Assembly: GCF_900105215.1 (NCBI RefSeq)
Contig: NZ_FOIP01000002.1
Location: 744,001 to 808,000 of the forward strand
DNA: 64,000 nt
Direction: 5' to 3'
Source: Lacrimispora sphenoides
GTDB lineage: Bacteria > Bacillota > Clostridia > Lachnospirales > Lachnospiraceae
The notes under the pieces were generated by a model. The model did no database searches. It was not told the DNA's origin and was given only the letters and a program-made list of their open reading frames with translations. Position numbers and translations under genes: made by a program. Below are positions 1 to 7,211 of the stretch, piece after piece (position 1 is the stretch's first letter; each line of letters opens with the position of its first letter).

Positions 1-629
1 ACAAAAAAGATTTCCTTTAGATTTTGTTTTGCGTCTTTCAGCTTTACAACCACCAGTTCGGATTCCGGAACAATGCCGGAAAAGGTACCTTCGGCATTTG
101 GTTTGCCGGCGATTACGCTGGCAATTGATGTGCCATGGCCGTTGGTGTCGACGGAAGGTACAATGGATAAGGGGTTATCTGATTTCAGGGCCAGATTGAT
201 AATTTCCTTTCTATATTCAGTACCAAATGTGAAACCCTCAGGAATAGGACCGTTCTGTATGGATTGGTCCCAGATGGAAAGGATTCTGGTGGTGTCATCA
301 TTATATAGAAAGGCCTGATGCTGGTAATCAATCCCGGTATCTATGACTCCAACGATGATTCCCTGCCCAAACAGGCCTAAAAAAGGATTTCTCTGAACCG
401 TGCCGATTCCTGATTTTTCAATGCTGATAGTGGAAGTCGGCGCATAGAGAGTCGGAAAGTTGTGATAAGGATAAACGCCCAGGTTGCAGGGATCTGAGTT
501 TGTCTTAAGAATATGAACTAAAGAGTTCCTGAAATTCAGCGTAGTAATGTTGTCCCCGGTATCATACATGGGGATTGAAACATTGTTGATCATAAGGTCA
601 TAGTAGTCATTGTCCAGAACTTTTTCCAA
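1..629 (-). CDS. Subtilisin-like serine protease (S8 family), N-terminal part, cut by window edge
   Basis: Reading the minus strand from a TTG at 629 (GGAGG ribosome site about 8 bases upstream) gives 209 uninterrupted codons running off the window. About 100 residues of N-terminal region precede the catalytic Asp motif VGVIDTGID, and the catalytic His motif NGHGTSIASVIAG follows about 70 residues later; the Ser motif lies outside. The long N-terminus and absence of a signal peptide resemble the clostridial Csp-type/S8 proteases found in spore formers, but the germination role is inference; it could be a general intracellular subtilase. Asp and His are both intact, so this part does not look like a pseudoprotease. 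Confidence 0.85.
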   Translation of the reverse strand, partial: MEKVLDNDYYDLMINNVSIPMYDTGDNITTLNFRNSLVHILKTNSDPCNLGVYPYHNFPTLYAPTSTISIEKSGIGTVQRNPFLGLFGQGIIVGVIDTGIDYQHQAFLYNDDTTRILSIWDQSIQNGPIPEGFTFGTEYRKEIINLALKSDNPLSIVPSVDTNGHGTSIASVIAGKPNAEGTFSGIVPESELVVVKLKDAKQNLKEIFF

Positions 630-908
630 ATTTCAGCCTCCAGGTCTGATTCAAAAGGAGCATTTGTTTTATATTATGCAGCAGGAGTGCTATTATGAGC
701 AGCATAGAGGTTTGTTTTATCCTGGATCTGATAAAGATTTTGACAATGTGCTTGTCTATCCTGCCGATTGCCGGCGGCAGGATTATCCCAGTATTCCATA
801 AATAGCAGAACCCTTGCAGATACTAAGGAAGGGGCTGAAAAAGGGGACCGGTTTGGCAGAGGAATTAGCAGAAATTATAAAATAAAATGATAAAATATCT
901 ATAATAGA
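630..908. other. Intergenic stretch with possible gene remnant
   Basis: No convincing gene. A 36-codon frame at 695-805 (+) starts with ATG after GCAGGAGTG and would encode a hydrophobic peptide ending PIAGGRIIPVFHK. In another frame, 802-885 reads as an amphipathic helix-like tail ending GLAEELAEIIK and then stop, with no start codon. The two together look more like decayed coding sequence than a real gene, but a tiny membrane peptide cannot be excluded. Confidence 0.25.
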
Positions 909-941
909 TTGACAAATATAGCAAAGCAGGTAATATAATAT
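909..941 (+). promoter_or_regulatory. Sigma-A-type promoter of the rubredoxin-domain gene
   Basis: TTGACA at 909-914 is followed by an AT-rich -10 region (AATATA at 17 bases, or TATAAT at 19 bases). It stands about 45 bases before the start codon at 986. Confidence 0.6.
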
Positions 942-985
942 TCATTAGGTATTAAAATTATCTTTAACTAAGGAGGTATATTATT

Positions 986-1318
986 ATGAAGTTATTTAGA
1001 TGTACAGTATGTGGCTATGTTTATGAAGGAGAGGCTGCACCGGAAAAATGTCCAAAGTGTAAAATGGGTGCTGAGAAATTCGAAGAGCTTAGTGAAGAAG
1101 ATGCGGAGAAAATATATCGTTCTGACCGTACCAATGCCATTCATATGGAAATCATCACGTTAGCAGAAAAAATCATCTCATTAAGCAAGGAAGGAATTGA
1201 GGATAATTTAGATCCTAAATGTGTATCCGCTTTCACCCAGGCAAAGGATGAAGCATGGGTAATTAAACAAAGATCAAAAACAGAACTTGCAGGACATATG
1301 AAATTGGGTAAATACTAA
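986..1318 (+). CDS. Rubredoxin-domain protein (rubrerythrin C-terminal-like)
   Basis: 110 aa. The first 40 residues are a rubredoxin-type iron site: [10 protein letters not shown] near residue 6 and CPKCKMG near residue 23, giving four Cys ligands for one Fe. The rest (about residues 45-110) is a helical tail with [16 protein letters not shown] that I do not match to a named domain. The spacing between the Cys pairs is short, as in rubrerythrin C-terminal domains rather than full rubredoxins. A role in electron transfer or peroxide/oxygen defence is likely from the family. Ribosome site AAGGAGGTAT lies just upstream. Transcribed alone, between its own promoter and a terminator at 1364-1409. 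Confidence 0.8.
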   Translation: MKLFRCTVCGYVYEGEAAPEKCPKCKMGAEKFEELSEEDAEKIYRSDRTNAIHMEIITLAEKIISLSKEGIEDNLDPKCVSAFTQAKDEAWVIKQRSKTELAGHMKLGKY

Positions 1319-1363
1319 TTGCGATAAAAGTGCCTCGGCAAGAAATATTTTAATGTTCATGAA

Positions 1364-1409
1364 AAAACACCGGGAATTCTTGTAATTACAAGGAAATCCG
1401 GTGTTTTTT
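1364..1409 (+). terminator. Intrinsic terminator after rubredoxin-domain gene
   Basis: AACACCGG...CCGGTGTT stem with an inner CTTGTAATTACAAG palindrome, followed by TTTTTT. Its outer arms resemble those of the terminator after the tRNA genes near 9011-9056. Confidence 0.85.
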
Positions 1410-1590
1410 GCTTTTTTGCGGGAACCGGGAAACGATGGGGCACTGTCGTTGCCTATGTAATACTTTTACAGTCCTGGTTTAATGTTATCTAATTTTAAAC
1501 TATATATTGATAGTTCGCGGTTTTTTAGATAAAATTATACTGTAGCAAGAGTTTGAATTACTTATTAATTCTATAATGGGAGGAGCAGGT

Positions 1591-2115
1591 ATGGTTTATT
1601 ACTTAGATGAAGAGGTTCTAATAAGAACAATGATTGAATCCGACCCTAAAGTTATTTGTAAGGAAGAAATAGCACAAGGGTGGCAGGCAAATGAAGAGAA
1701 GTATTTGAAGAGGTTGGCGGATAATGCTGCTGGTAAATCCATTGCACTTGTTGCGGAATATAAAGGTAACGTTGCTGGATATATCAATGTATATATCAAT
1801 GCTTTATGGGGCTCTTTTGCAAAGATGGGATATTGTGAAATTGTTGATTTTGGTGTATTAGAAAAATACCGTTGCTATGGAATAGGTTCTAAACTTATGG
1901 ACGCTGCTGAAAAAATTGCTTCAGAATATTCGGATACCGTTTATCTTGGTGTAGGCTTACACAGCGGATATGGCAGCGCTCAAAGAATGTACCATAAGCG
2001 AGGTTACATACCCGATGGAAAAGGTGTATGGTATAAAGATAAAATAGCAGAACCGCATAAAACTTATTGCAACGATGATGACTTAAATCTATATTTCAGC
2101 AAAAAATTAAGATAG
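1591..2115 (+). CDS. GNAT-family N-acetyltransferase
   Basis: 174 aa from the ATG at 1591; an in-frame ATG at 1576 exists, but GGGAGGAGCAGGT between the two is the ribosome site for 1591. Family evidence: a central segment VAEYKGNVAGYINVYI, then EIVDFGVLEKYRCYGIGSKL, where the Y-R-x-x-G-I-G-S pattern is the acetyl-CoA pyrophosphate loop, followed by an amphipathic helix and a C-terminal strand with YHKRGYIPDGKG. The substrate is unknown. Monocistronic, with no terminator evident before the nitroreductase about 100 bases later. Confidence 0.85.
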   Translation: MVYYLDEEVLIRTMIESDPKVICKEEIAQGWQANEEKYLKRLADNAAGKSIALVAEYKGNVAGYINVYINALWGSFAKMGYCEIVDFGVLEKYRCYGIGSKLMDAAEKIASEYSDTVYLGVGLHSGYGSAQRMYHKRGYIPDGKGVWYKDKIAEPHKTYCNDDDLNLYFSKKLR

Positions 2116-2218
2116 CCATTATGAACGTTATTCGAAGGCTGCAGAATTGAAAATTGATGGTTAGTAAAGTTTATGATACACTGTAAAGCGGATTTCTCAG
2201 TTGAGTTAGGAGAATTAA

Positions 2219-2812
2219 ATGATAAAATCGATATCTAATAGGCGCAGCATTCGAAAGTTTAAAGAAACAGCAATACCAAAAGAAATGGTTGAAGAGATTT
2301 TAAATGCAGGAAGGCTTGCGCCGTCGTCAAAGAATAGACAACCCTGGAAATTTACTGTTGTTAGCGGTCAATCAAAAAATGAAATGCTTTTGTCAATGAA
2401 ACAAGGTCTATTACGAGAGAGAGAAGGCGTATCCCTGCTTCCTAACAGCAGGCAACATTTGGCGGCGGCTGAATATACTCTGGAAATTATGAAACAAGAT
2501 CCGATAACAGTATTTGTAACCAATCCTCTGGGTATTGAATTATCGGATAGCCTTAATGAGGAAGATAGAATCTATGAAATCTGCAATGCTCAATCCATAG
2601 GTGCCGCCATGGAAAACATGACACTTACAGCTACAGAATTAGGTTTGGGAAGTTTATGGATTTGCGATATTTACTTTGCCTATGAGGAATTGAGCAGGTG
2701 GTTAGGTACAGAAGGTACCCTGGTCGCAGCTATGTCATTTGGACATCTAGATGAATGCCCCAGGCCGCGGCCGCGTAAAAGCATGGAAGATATAGTCGAG
2801 TGGAGAATGTAA
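2219..2812 (+). CDS. Nitroreductase-family flavoprotein
   Basis: 197 aa. The N-terminus carries the FMN-phosphate-binding signature RRSIRKFKETAIP, followed by AGRLAPSSKNRQPWKF, the usual second conserved block. Near residue 145 ELGLGSLWICDI is the C-terminal flavin-binding stretch. These small enzymes reduce nitroaromatics, quinones or other electrophiles with NAD(P)H; the physiological substrate cannot be read from sequence. ATG is preceded by TTAGGAGAATTAA. The C-terminus ends in a Pro/Arg-rich CPRPRPRKS stretch. Confidence 0.85.
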   Translation: MIKSISNRRSIRKFKETAIPKEMVEEILNAGRLAPSSKNRQPWKFTVVSGQSKNEMLLSMKQGLLREREGVSLLPNSRQHLAAAEYTLEIMKQDPITVFVTNPLGIELSDSLNEEDRIYEICNAQSIGAAMENMTLTATELGLGSLWICDIYFAYEELSRWLGTEGTLVAAMSFGHLDECPRPRPRKSMEDIVEWRM

Positions 2813-2943
2813 ATATAATTTTATAAAAAGATATCGAAGATAGTCACAGGACATGTCGAAGATTTATATCTTAAAGGTGTAATGGTCTAAATGACTACGA
2901 CATAATAATCCATAGTGATTTGTACATACTGTGCCTCCTTTTT

Positions 2944-2984
2944 GAAAACGCCTGTCGGAATTTGTACGATGGGCGTTTTCTTGA
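2944..2984 (+). terminator. Hairpin, probable terminator
   Basis: Perfect 9-bp stem GAAAACGCC / GGCGTTTTC. The T-run falls inside the right arm, so efficiency is uncertain. Confidence 0.5.
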
Positions 2985-3010
2985 TTAACTTATTATATAG
3001 AAAATGACAC

Positions 3011-3045
3011 TTATCCACAATGTTGTGGAAATAATTGTGGATTAA
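3011..3045. other. Cluster of DnaA-box-like sequences in a gene-free stretch
   Basis: The stretch 2985-3281 has no gene. It holds TTATCCACA (a perfect DnaA-box consensus) at 3011-3019, with TGTGGAAATAA and TTGTGGATTAA (near-boxes in the other orientation) within the next 26 bases. The first two also form an imperfect hairpin. No dnaA, dnaN or AT-rich unwinding array is nearby, so this is not presented as oriC. Confidence 0.35.
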
Positions 3046-3281
3046 CTGTTAATGTCTGAAAATACGACATAAAATTGCAAGTTATTACAGGGTTTCAGTC
3101 ATTATTATACAAAGATCGGAAGACGAGGTAGGTGGAAAACAATGAAAATCTAATGAAAAGGATAGCAATGTCCATACAGGTGATATATAATTGTAGTATC
3201 AATATTAGGAGATTTTGGAGGTTTCATTGATATTATTTAACTGATCTAGGGACTTGAACAAAGAGCAGCGAGGAGACTAGG

Positions 3282-3503
3282 GTGAATAAGAGACAACTAA
3301 AGAAAAATATAAAAAAGGATAAATTAAATTCAGGTAAGAATGGTTTACCAGTAAGTACAATTTACCAAGTAAGTGGAAAACGTGATGAAAGTGGTATTCT
3401 ATATTGTTTTGAAGTAAGAATGGTTCCGATGTTTGGACTTAAAAGGTTTTACGGAGGAGCAGATGTGAAAAATAAAGGCTGTGATAGCGTATCGTTGTAC
3501 TAG
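3282..3503 (+). CDS. Small basic hypothetical protein
   Basis: 73 aa from a GTG with a good ribosome site (GAGGAG six bases upstream). The N-terminus is very lysine-rich (NKRQLKKNIKKDK) and the remainder is polar with no membrane segment or recognisable motif. Not recognised. It lies in a gene-poor accessory stretch among other tiny ORFs; it may be a real small protein or the remnant of a larger gene. Confidence 0.4.
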   Translation: MNKRQLKKNIKKDKLNSGKNGLPVSTIYQVSGKRDESGILYCFEVRMVPMFGLKRFYGGADVKNKGCDSVSLY

Positions 3504-3637
3504 AAAGTCAATAACCAGGTTGAATAGTTGATCGATAAATGAGATTTATCATTCATAATTCGCTTCATCAGAAAACATTTGTCGAATTCTTATTATTGAG
3601 TTTGGTAAGACGAAAAAAATTATTGGAGGAACATAAG

Positions 3638-3880
3638 GTGAATAAGAATTTGATATTGGCACTATTTGGAGCAATATTCATAATCGGCATAGCAATACTA
3701 ATTGGTAGTACTGAGCTGGGTGCTTATAATATGTCAGGCATTATGCAAATGAATGGTGGTAACATGGATACAAATATATATTCGATCTACTTGGAACAGT
3801 CAATAATTAAATTTAGATATTTAGGTTCAATATTATCAATACTTGGTGGTTTAGGGTTAATAAAAATTATATTACCTTAA
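3638..3880 (+). CDS. Small two-helix membrane protein
   Basis: 80 aa from the GTG at 3638, chosen because TTGGAGGAACATAAG precedes it; a longer in-frame reading from 3539 has no ribosome site. Residues 5-22 (LILALFGAIFIIGIAILI) and about 65-79 (ILSILGGLGLIKIILP) are membrane segments joined by a Met/Asn/Gly-rich loop. Function unknown. Confidence 0.55.
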   Translation: MNKNLILALFGAIFIIGIAILIGSTELGAYNMSGIMQMNGGNMDTNIYSIYLEQSIIKFRYLGSILSILGGLGLIKIILP

Positions 3881-4085
3881 ACTGCAGAATAAGATTATTA
3901 ATTACCGTAGGTCCGACCAATCGGAGCCGTTACATCAATCTAAGTTATCAAAATTACTATATAGTAGATGAGCAGGCGAATTACCGATTTCTTTTAAGAA
4001 AGTAAAAATATAGTAAAAACGATTTCGTTATGGTATTATAATATTGTTGCTTTTATTAAATTACTTTATAAGGAGGTACGAATAG

Positions 4086-4211
4086 ATGGCTATTTTAAGT
4101 GTTGTGAATTTAATCGTCTTACTCTTAATCGTTGCTGGTATAGGAATGGGTATATATGTGTTATATCTGGTAATAAAAGCATTAAAAATATACATTAAAA
4201 AGAATTCATGA
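4086..4211 (+). CDS. 41-aa single-pass membrane peptide
   Basis: ATG at 4086 follows a near-perfect AAGGAGGTACGAATAG ribosome site. The product is 41 aa: a short N-terminus, a hydrophobic helix spanning roughly residues 5-31 (VVNLIVLLLIVAGIGMGIYV at its core) and a basic tail KIYIKKNS. Such peptides are seen as small membrane modulators or toxins, but nothing here identifies which. It is followed by an AT-rich hairpin at 4218-4259. Confidence 0.5.
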   Translation: MAILSVVNLIVLLLIVAGIGMGIYVLYLVIKALKIYIKKNS

Positions 4212-4217
4212 TATATC

Positions 4218-4260
4218 AATAAGAGTATTAGCTAACCACATTTAGCTGGTACTTTTATTA
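4218..4260 (+). terminator. AT-rich hairpin after the 41-aa ORF
   Basis: Long imperfect stem: AATAAGAGTA and TAGCTAA pair with TTAGCT and TACTTTTATT around a 5-base loop. T-rich right arm; a probable weak terminator. Confidence 0.45.
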
Positions 4261-4374
4261 TTTACCAAAGGAATGGGTAAGCGCACGATTACTATTTATA
4301 AAACCAAATAAGCAATTAACCGGAGTCTACTGGCTCTTTTTTTATGCCCGTGAGGCAGGAAGGAGCATTTGTGA

Positions 4375-4488
4375 ACAATAGATCAGATCTTTGGCTTGGT
4401 TGCTGCAGGTGTAGACATTGGGGATAATGGAGGGACCATTACCTTTCAAATAGGATGGAGCACTGCAATATTCATGATCACAGAATAA
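4375..4488 (+). pseudogene. C-terminal remnant of an unrecognised gene
   Basis: Open frame of 37 codons with no start codon, bounded by stops at 4372-4374 and 4486-4488. The translated end (GTITFQIGWSTAIFMITE) looks like genuine protein. It is preceded by TTTATGCCC...GGCAGGAAGGAGCATTTGTG, a degenerate copy of the intergenic element described elsewhere, which suggests a gene was once there and was deleted. The gap 4212-4593 otherwise holds only this and a hairpin. Confidence 0.3.
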
Positions 4489-4497
4489 ATGACGCAA

Positions 4498-4525
4498 AAG
4501 GCGGGCATCTTTCCACGCCCGCCTT
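4498..4525. terminator. GC-rich hairpin (bidirectional terminator)
   Basis: Perfect 9-bp stem AAGGCGGGC / GCCCGCCTT around a 10-base loop. Similar in core to three hairpins at 5932, 7150 and 8636. Could end the minus-strand gene starting at 4896. Confidence 0.6.
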
Positions 4526-4593
4526 ACTAGGAACCACTCTATTATCTTTTATAATACTGATTAAGTCATTTGCGTTGCTTTATAAGTAACTTA

Positions 4594-4896
4594 CTACAAA
4601 TAATAATTAATAGCAAATGACAAAAAGCCTAGAATAGCAAATAAACTGATTTTTAGAAGTTGTTTTGTTTTGTTTTCTTCTGTATAGTATTTTTTTACCC
4701 AAATAAAAATGGAAACATAATATAAAACAAAAAAGATTACAATAGCCAATGAGCCCCATAATATCCGAAATTGAATTTCTTGACTTAAGTCATTTCTCCA
4801 ATCTGCAAACCGAAAACACTGAAATATAAATATCTCAAAGATGCATGGTGGAGCAATACCAATTGGAGAAAGAATAAATGTATCTTTTTTATTCAT
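4594..4896 (-). CDS. Small hypothetical membrane protein
   Basis: 100 aa. The start ATG at 4896 has GAGG about 9 bases upstream. Membrane segments are visible at about residues 47-68 (ILWGSLAIVIFFVLYYVSIF) and 83-99 (ISLFAILGFLSFAINYY), with a KKYYTEENKTKQ loop between. The N-terminal third is hydrophobic and Pro/Cys-containing (SPIGIAPPCIFEIF). No recognised family. Confidence 0.5.
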   Translation of the reverse strand: MNKKDTFILSPIGIAPPCIFEIFIFQCFRFADWRNDLSQEIQFRILWGSLAIVIFFVLYYVSIFIWVKKYYTEENKTKQLLKISLFAILGFLSFAINYYL

Positions 4897-4948
4897 ATTA
4901 AAAACCTCATTTCTATGATTTATTGATTATCCACCAACGGACTGGTGA

Positions 4949-5473
4949 TATTCTGTTCTTGTTACGGTACAGGCAGCGATCGAGCTGATAAAGGCATTGA
5001 TAGAGAAATATAACGTACCTGCGGACCGGGTGATCCGTCATCATTATGTAACAGGAAAGATTTGCCCGAACCCTTACGTCTACAATCACACACGGCATAC
5101 CTTGGACAGCTTTAAGGCGGCTCTGGAAGCTCCTGTCGAATATACGTTTGGTTGGAATAAGGACAAGAATGGCTGGTGGTACGCAGCTTCTAAGACTACG
5201 TACTATAAATCCTGCTGGCAGATCATCAACGGCCATAAATATTATTTCAACAAGGACGGATACGCAGTCACTAATTGGCAGGTTATTGATGGGAAGGATT
5301 ATTACTTTGAACCAAGAGCCGGGCAGCCGTTGGAATGTGCCTTGTATGTATCCGGGATTGGCAGAGTAGACGATGATAGCGTAAGTAACTATTTTAAATT
5401 GCTGCATACAATAAATTGTACAAGGCAATTATTGTTATATATAACTCCAACAAAGTGGGCTCCGGCGATCTGA
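4949..5473 (+). pseudogene. 5'-truncated N-acetylmuramoyl-L-alanine amidase with choline-binding repeats
   Basis: An in-frame stop at 4946-4948 is followed by an open frame that becomes recognisable at once: ALIEKYNVPADRVIRHHYV followed by TGKICPNPYV is the C-terminal end of an Amidase_2 (peptidoglycan amidase) domain, retaining the second His and the Cys zinc ligands. Choline-binding-type repeats follow: WNKDKNGWWYAA, GHKYYFNKDGYAV, GKDYYFE. The N-terminal half of the amidase domain, including the first zinc His, and any signal peptide are missing. A TTG at 4997 could start a 158-aa product, but it could not be an active amidase. The last 40 residues (from about GIGRVDDDS) no longer look like the family. 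Confidence 0.7.
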
Positions 5474-5489
5474 ACTGGGGCCTTTTTTC
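5458..5489 (+). terminator. Terminator after amidase remnant
   Basis: Stem GGCTCC / GGGGCC (one G-U pair) with a 13-base loop and TTTTTT directly after. Confidence 0.6.
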
Positions 5490-5509
5490 TACACATTCTC
5501 AAAATTCAC

Positions 5510-5535
5510 ACCCCACTTATTTGTCCCATATAATA
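5510..5535 (+). promoter_or_regulatory. Sigma-K-like promoter of the Cys-rich repeat gene
   Basis: AC at 5510-5511, 15-base spacer, CATATAATA at 5527-5535, matching the mother-cell sigma-K pattern AC-N15/16-CATANNNTA. The same layout with the same spacing stands before the next Cys-rich gene (6416-6441). Confidence 0.5.
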
Positions 5536-5568
5536 TTGTGTAGTACGATATGAAAGGAGTGAAAGTAT

Positions 5569-5817
5569 ATGAGTAGTGATGCTTTTAAATGTAGATGTAA
5601 AAGTTTTGAAAAGTGCGAACCAAAACGCGAATGTGAATGCAAGCCAAAACGCGAATACGAAAAGAAACGTAAATGCGAATGCGAACCTAAATGTGAATGC
5701 GAATGCAAAATCAAATGGGAATGCGAACCCAAGTGCGAATGTGAATGCAAACGTGAACGCGAATGTGAATGCGAACATGAACGCGAATGTGAATGCGAAC
5801 ATGAACGTGACTGGTAA
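5569..5817 (+). CDS. Cys/Glu/Lys-rich repetitive protein, probable spore-surface component
   Basis: 82 aa, ATG after AAAGGAGTGAAAGTAT. From residue 8 the protein is built of degenerate 4-6 residue units with C-x-C pairs (ECECK, KCECE, ECECE, REYEKK), about a quarter Cys, the rest mostly Glu, Lys and Arg. There is no signal peptide. Low-complexity Cys-rich proteins like this are typical of spore coat/exosporium layers in clostridia, where they can form disulfide networks or bind metal; that role here is inferred from composition, the sigma-K-like promoter and the neighbouring Cys-rich and SleL-like genes. A long minus-strand frame over the same bases (Phe/Ala/Thr repeats) is a codon-periodicity artefact. 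Confidence 0.6.
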   Translation: MSSDAFKCRCKSFEKCEPKRECECKPKREYEKKRKCECEPKCECECKIKWECEPKCECECKRERECECEHERECECEHERDW

Positions 5818-5931
5818 AAATAAGAAATAAAAAAGCCTACTGGAAAAACTTTAAAGACGGCTGCAGAAAATGCAGTCGGAAAGAAAACATGTGGCGAGTT
5901 TGAAAGATAGTTAACGATAAGAGCGGGCTTC

Positions 5932-5953
5932 GGTATTCCGGGCCCGCTTTTAA
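5932..5953. terminator. GC-rich hairpin after the Cys-rich gene
   Basis: AGCGGGC / GCCCGCT stem, then TTTTAAAA. The hairpin and about 30 bases downstream (TTTGCAATCTGCCT) resemble the stretch after the gene ending at 7075, suggesting duplication of gene plus 3' flank. Confidence 0.6.
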
Positions 5954-6192
5954 AAGCATTTGCAATCTGCCTGCGGAAAATTCAACTTGGATACAATTCA
6001 ACCTTTACTCGATAAAACAAAAGAATTCCCCCGGCAAATGACCCGGGAAACCTCAAGCACTATTATATAGAAAGATTACTAATCCTTAAATACAATTGTA
6101 TAATAAAGAATTTAAAGGTTGATTAAGAATAAGAAAAAATTTAATTCTTTCTCTAACTCTCTTGTGCTGCAGTAAGTGAAAACTTGAGCATA

Positions 6193-6360
6193 CTAATTTT
6201 TACATGGTCTATGATCACCACATCTAGGAATGTCCCAATCAATATCAAATTTTTTTCTCAGTATTTCCCTTTTTTCATCATCTGATTTTCTTTCTATAGA
6301 TTCTAATACTTCTTCTTTTAATTCTTCTAATACTTTTACAAGCCCTGATCCATGGCTTTT
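6193..6360 (-). pseudogene. C-terminal remnant of an unrecognised minus-strand gene
   Basis: A 55-codon open frame between an in-frame stop at 6361-6363 and TAG at 6193-6195, with no usable start codon. It reads as an acidic/basic helix (VLEELKEEVLESIERKSDDE) followed by a compact tail with two Cys (DIDWDIPRCGDHRPCKN). The composition is protein-like, so a 5'-deleted gene is more likely than chance. The rest of 5954-6415 holds nothing else I can support. Confidence 0.4.
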
Positions 6361-6415
6361 TTATTGCGTGGAAGTGTGGGGACTATTAGAGGGTTTAGTT
6401 TAATGCTATAAACAC

Positions 6416-6441
6416 ACCTTGTCTATTTAGCTCATACATTA
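6416..6441 (+). promoter_or_regulatory. Sigma-K-like promoter of the CDRDR/YmaF gene
   Basis: AC at 6416-6417, 15-base spacer, CATACATTA at 6433-6441: the same AC-N15-CATANNNTA architecture as at 5510-5535. Confidence 0.5.
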
Positions 6442-6475
6442 TAGTACAATCTTAGCTAAGGAGGGTATATAATAT

Positions 6476-7075
6476 ATGTGTTGCTTTAATAGACATTGTG
6501 GCTGTAATTTTGGATGCGGGTTTAATAGATGTTTTGGATGCGGGTTTAATAGATGTTGTAATTTCGGCTGCGGCTGTAATTTTGATAACGACTGCGATAA
6601 TGATTGCGACAGAGATCGTTGCGACAGAGATCGTTGCGACAGAGATCGTTGCGACAGAGATCGTTGTAACAGAGATCGTTGCGACAAAGATCGTTGCGAC
6701 AAAGATCGTTGTAACAGAGATCGTTGCGACAAAGATCGTTGCGACAAAGATCATAAGCGGCAGTCACACGTTCATGAAGTTCAAGGCAGCGTACAGATAG
6801 CAGAACGCGAAGAAGATCCCCATAATCATCGTTTTGCTACGGTTTCAGGTGAAGCAATTCCTGCTGGTAAGAACCACTTTCATGAAGTGAAATTTAGAAC
6901 AGATTTTTATGAAAATCATTTTCATGAATTTCGTGGCAAAACATCGCTTGCAATTCCTGTTGGTGGGGGCAGACATGTTCATTTTCTGGAATCAGTAACA
7001 GAAGTAAGCGATGGTCACTTTCATGACTTTAGAGTGGCCACCTTGATTGAAGATCCTATCGGTGAAGAAGCTTAA
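6476..7075 (+). CDS. Cys-rich pentapeptide-repeat protein with C-terminal YmaF domain
   Basis: 199 aa, ATG after TAAGGAGGGTATATAATAT. Three parts: residues 1-40 rich in Cys, Gly, Phe and Asn (CGCNFGCGFNRCFGCGFNRC); residues about 44-93 ten exact pentapeptides of the form C-D/N-R/K-D-R; residues about 96-195 a His-rich region with four spaced H-x-H motifs (HVHEV, NHRFATVSGEAIPAG, FHEFRG, HVHFLE, HFHDF), the pattern of the YmaF family. The repeat arm has alternating acidic and basic residues with a Cys every fifth position. No signal peptide. Likely a spore-surface or metal-binding protein, by analogy and from the sigma-K-like promoter; not proven. Confidence 0.65.
   Translation: MCCFNRHCGCNFGCGFNRCFGCGFNRCCNFGCGCNFDNDCDNDCDRDRCDRDRCDRDRCDRDRCNRDRCDKDRCDKDRCNRDRCDKDRCDKDHKRQSHVHEVQGSVQIAEREEDPHNHRFATVSGEAIPAGKNHFHEVKFRTDFYENHFHEFRGKTSLAIPVGGGRHVHFLESVTEVSDGHFHDFRVATLIEDPIGEEA
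6605..6754 (+). repeat. Ten tandem 15-bp units coding C-D-R-D-R
   Basis: Units of the type TGCGACAGAGATCGT, in phase with codons, ten copies without gaps. Variation is confined to a few positions (GCGAC/GTAAC, AGAG/AAAG), and the types are interspersed. This is a candidate length-variable minisatellite inside the gene. Confidence 0.9.
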
Positions 7076-7149
7076 AATTTATATTCAAATAAATCTAATA
7101 AAGGTGAGTTTAAGAGATAAATTGTAAACGTAAGTGTTTTAAATTAAAT

Positions 7150-7178
7150 GGCGGGTATCCAAATTCCGGTCCCGCCTT
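7150..7178. terminator. GC-rich hairpin between convergent genes
   Basis: GGCGGG / CCCGCC stem with ATTCCGG in the loop side, followed by TTAAAAAG. Lies between the YmaF-type gene and the convergent LysM/GH18 gene. Confidence 0.6.
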
Positions 7179-7211
7179 AAAAAGTATTTTGCAATTTGCC
7201 TACATGGACAT

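Noticed and set aside
3011..3045. Chromosome origin
   Set aside because: DnaA-like boxes only; no dnaA/dnaN genes and too few boxes.
3114..3125. AGATCGGAAGA, similar to a sequencing-adapter start
   Set aside because: The match stops after 11 bases and flanking sequence is ordinary; chance is likely.
4913..5428. 171-aa minus-strand frame
   Set aside because: Antisense shadow of the amidase remnant, with no family signal.
5506..5802. 98-aa minus-strand frame of Phe/Ala/Thr repeats
   Set aside because: It mirrors the plus-strand Cys/Glu-rich repeats; no ribosome site, and the plus strand has both ribosome site and promoter.
6605..6754. Tandem array as a CRISPR
   Set aside because: 15-bp units are contiguous without spacers and in codon phase.
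6439..6767. Several minus-strand repeat frames over the CDRDR array
   Set aside because: A 15-bp tandem repeat is open in all frames; only the 6476 plus frame has a ribosome site and a YmaF tail.
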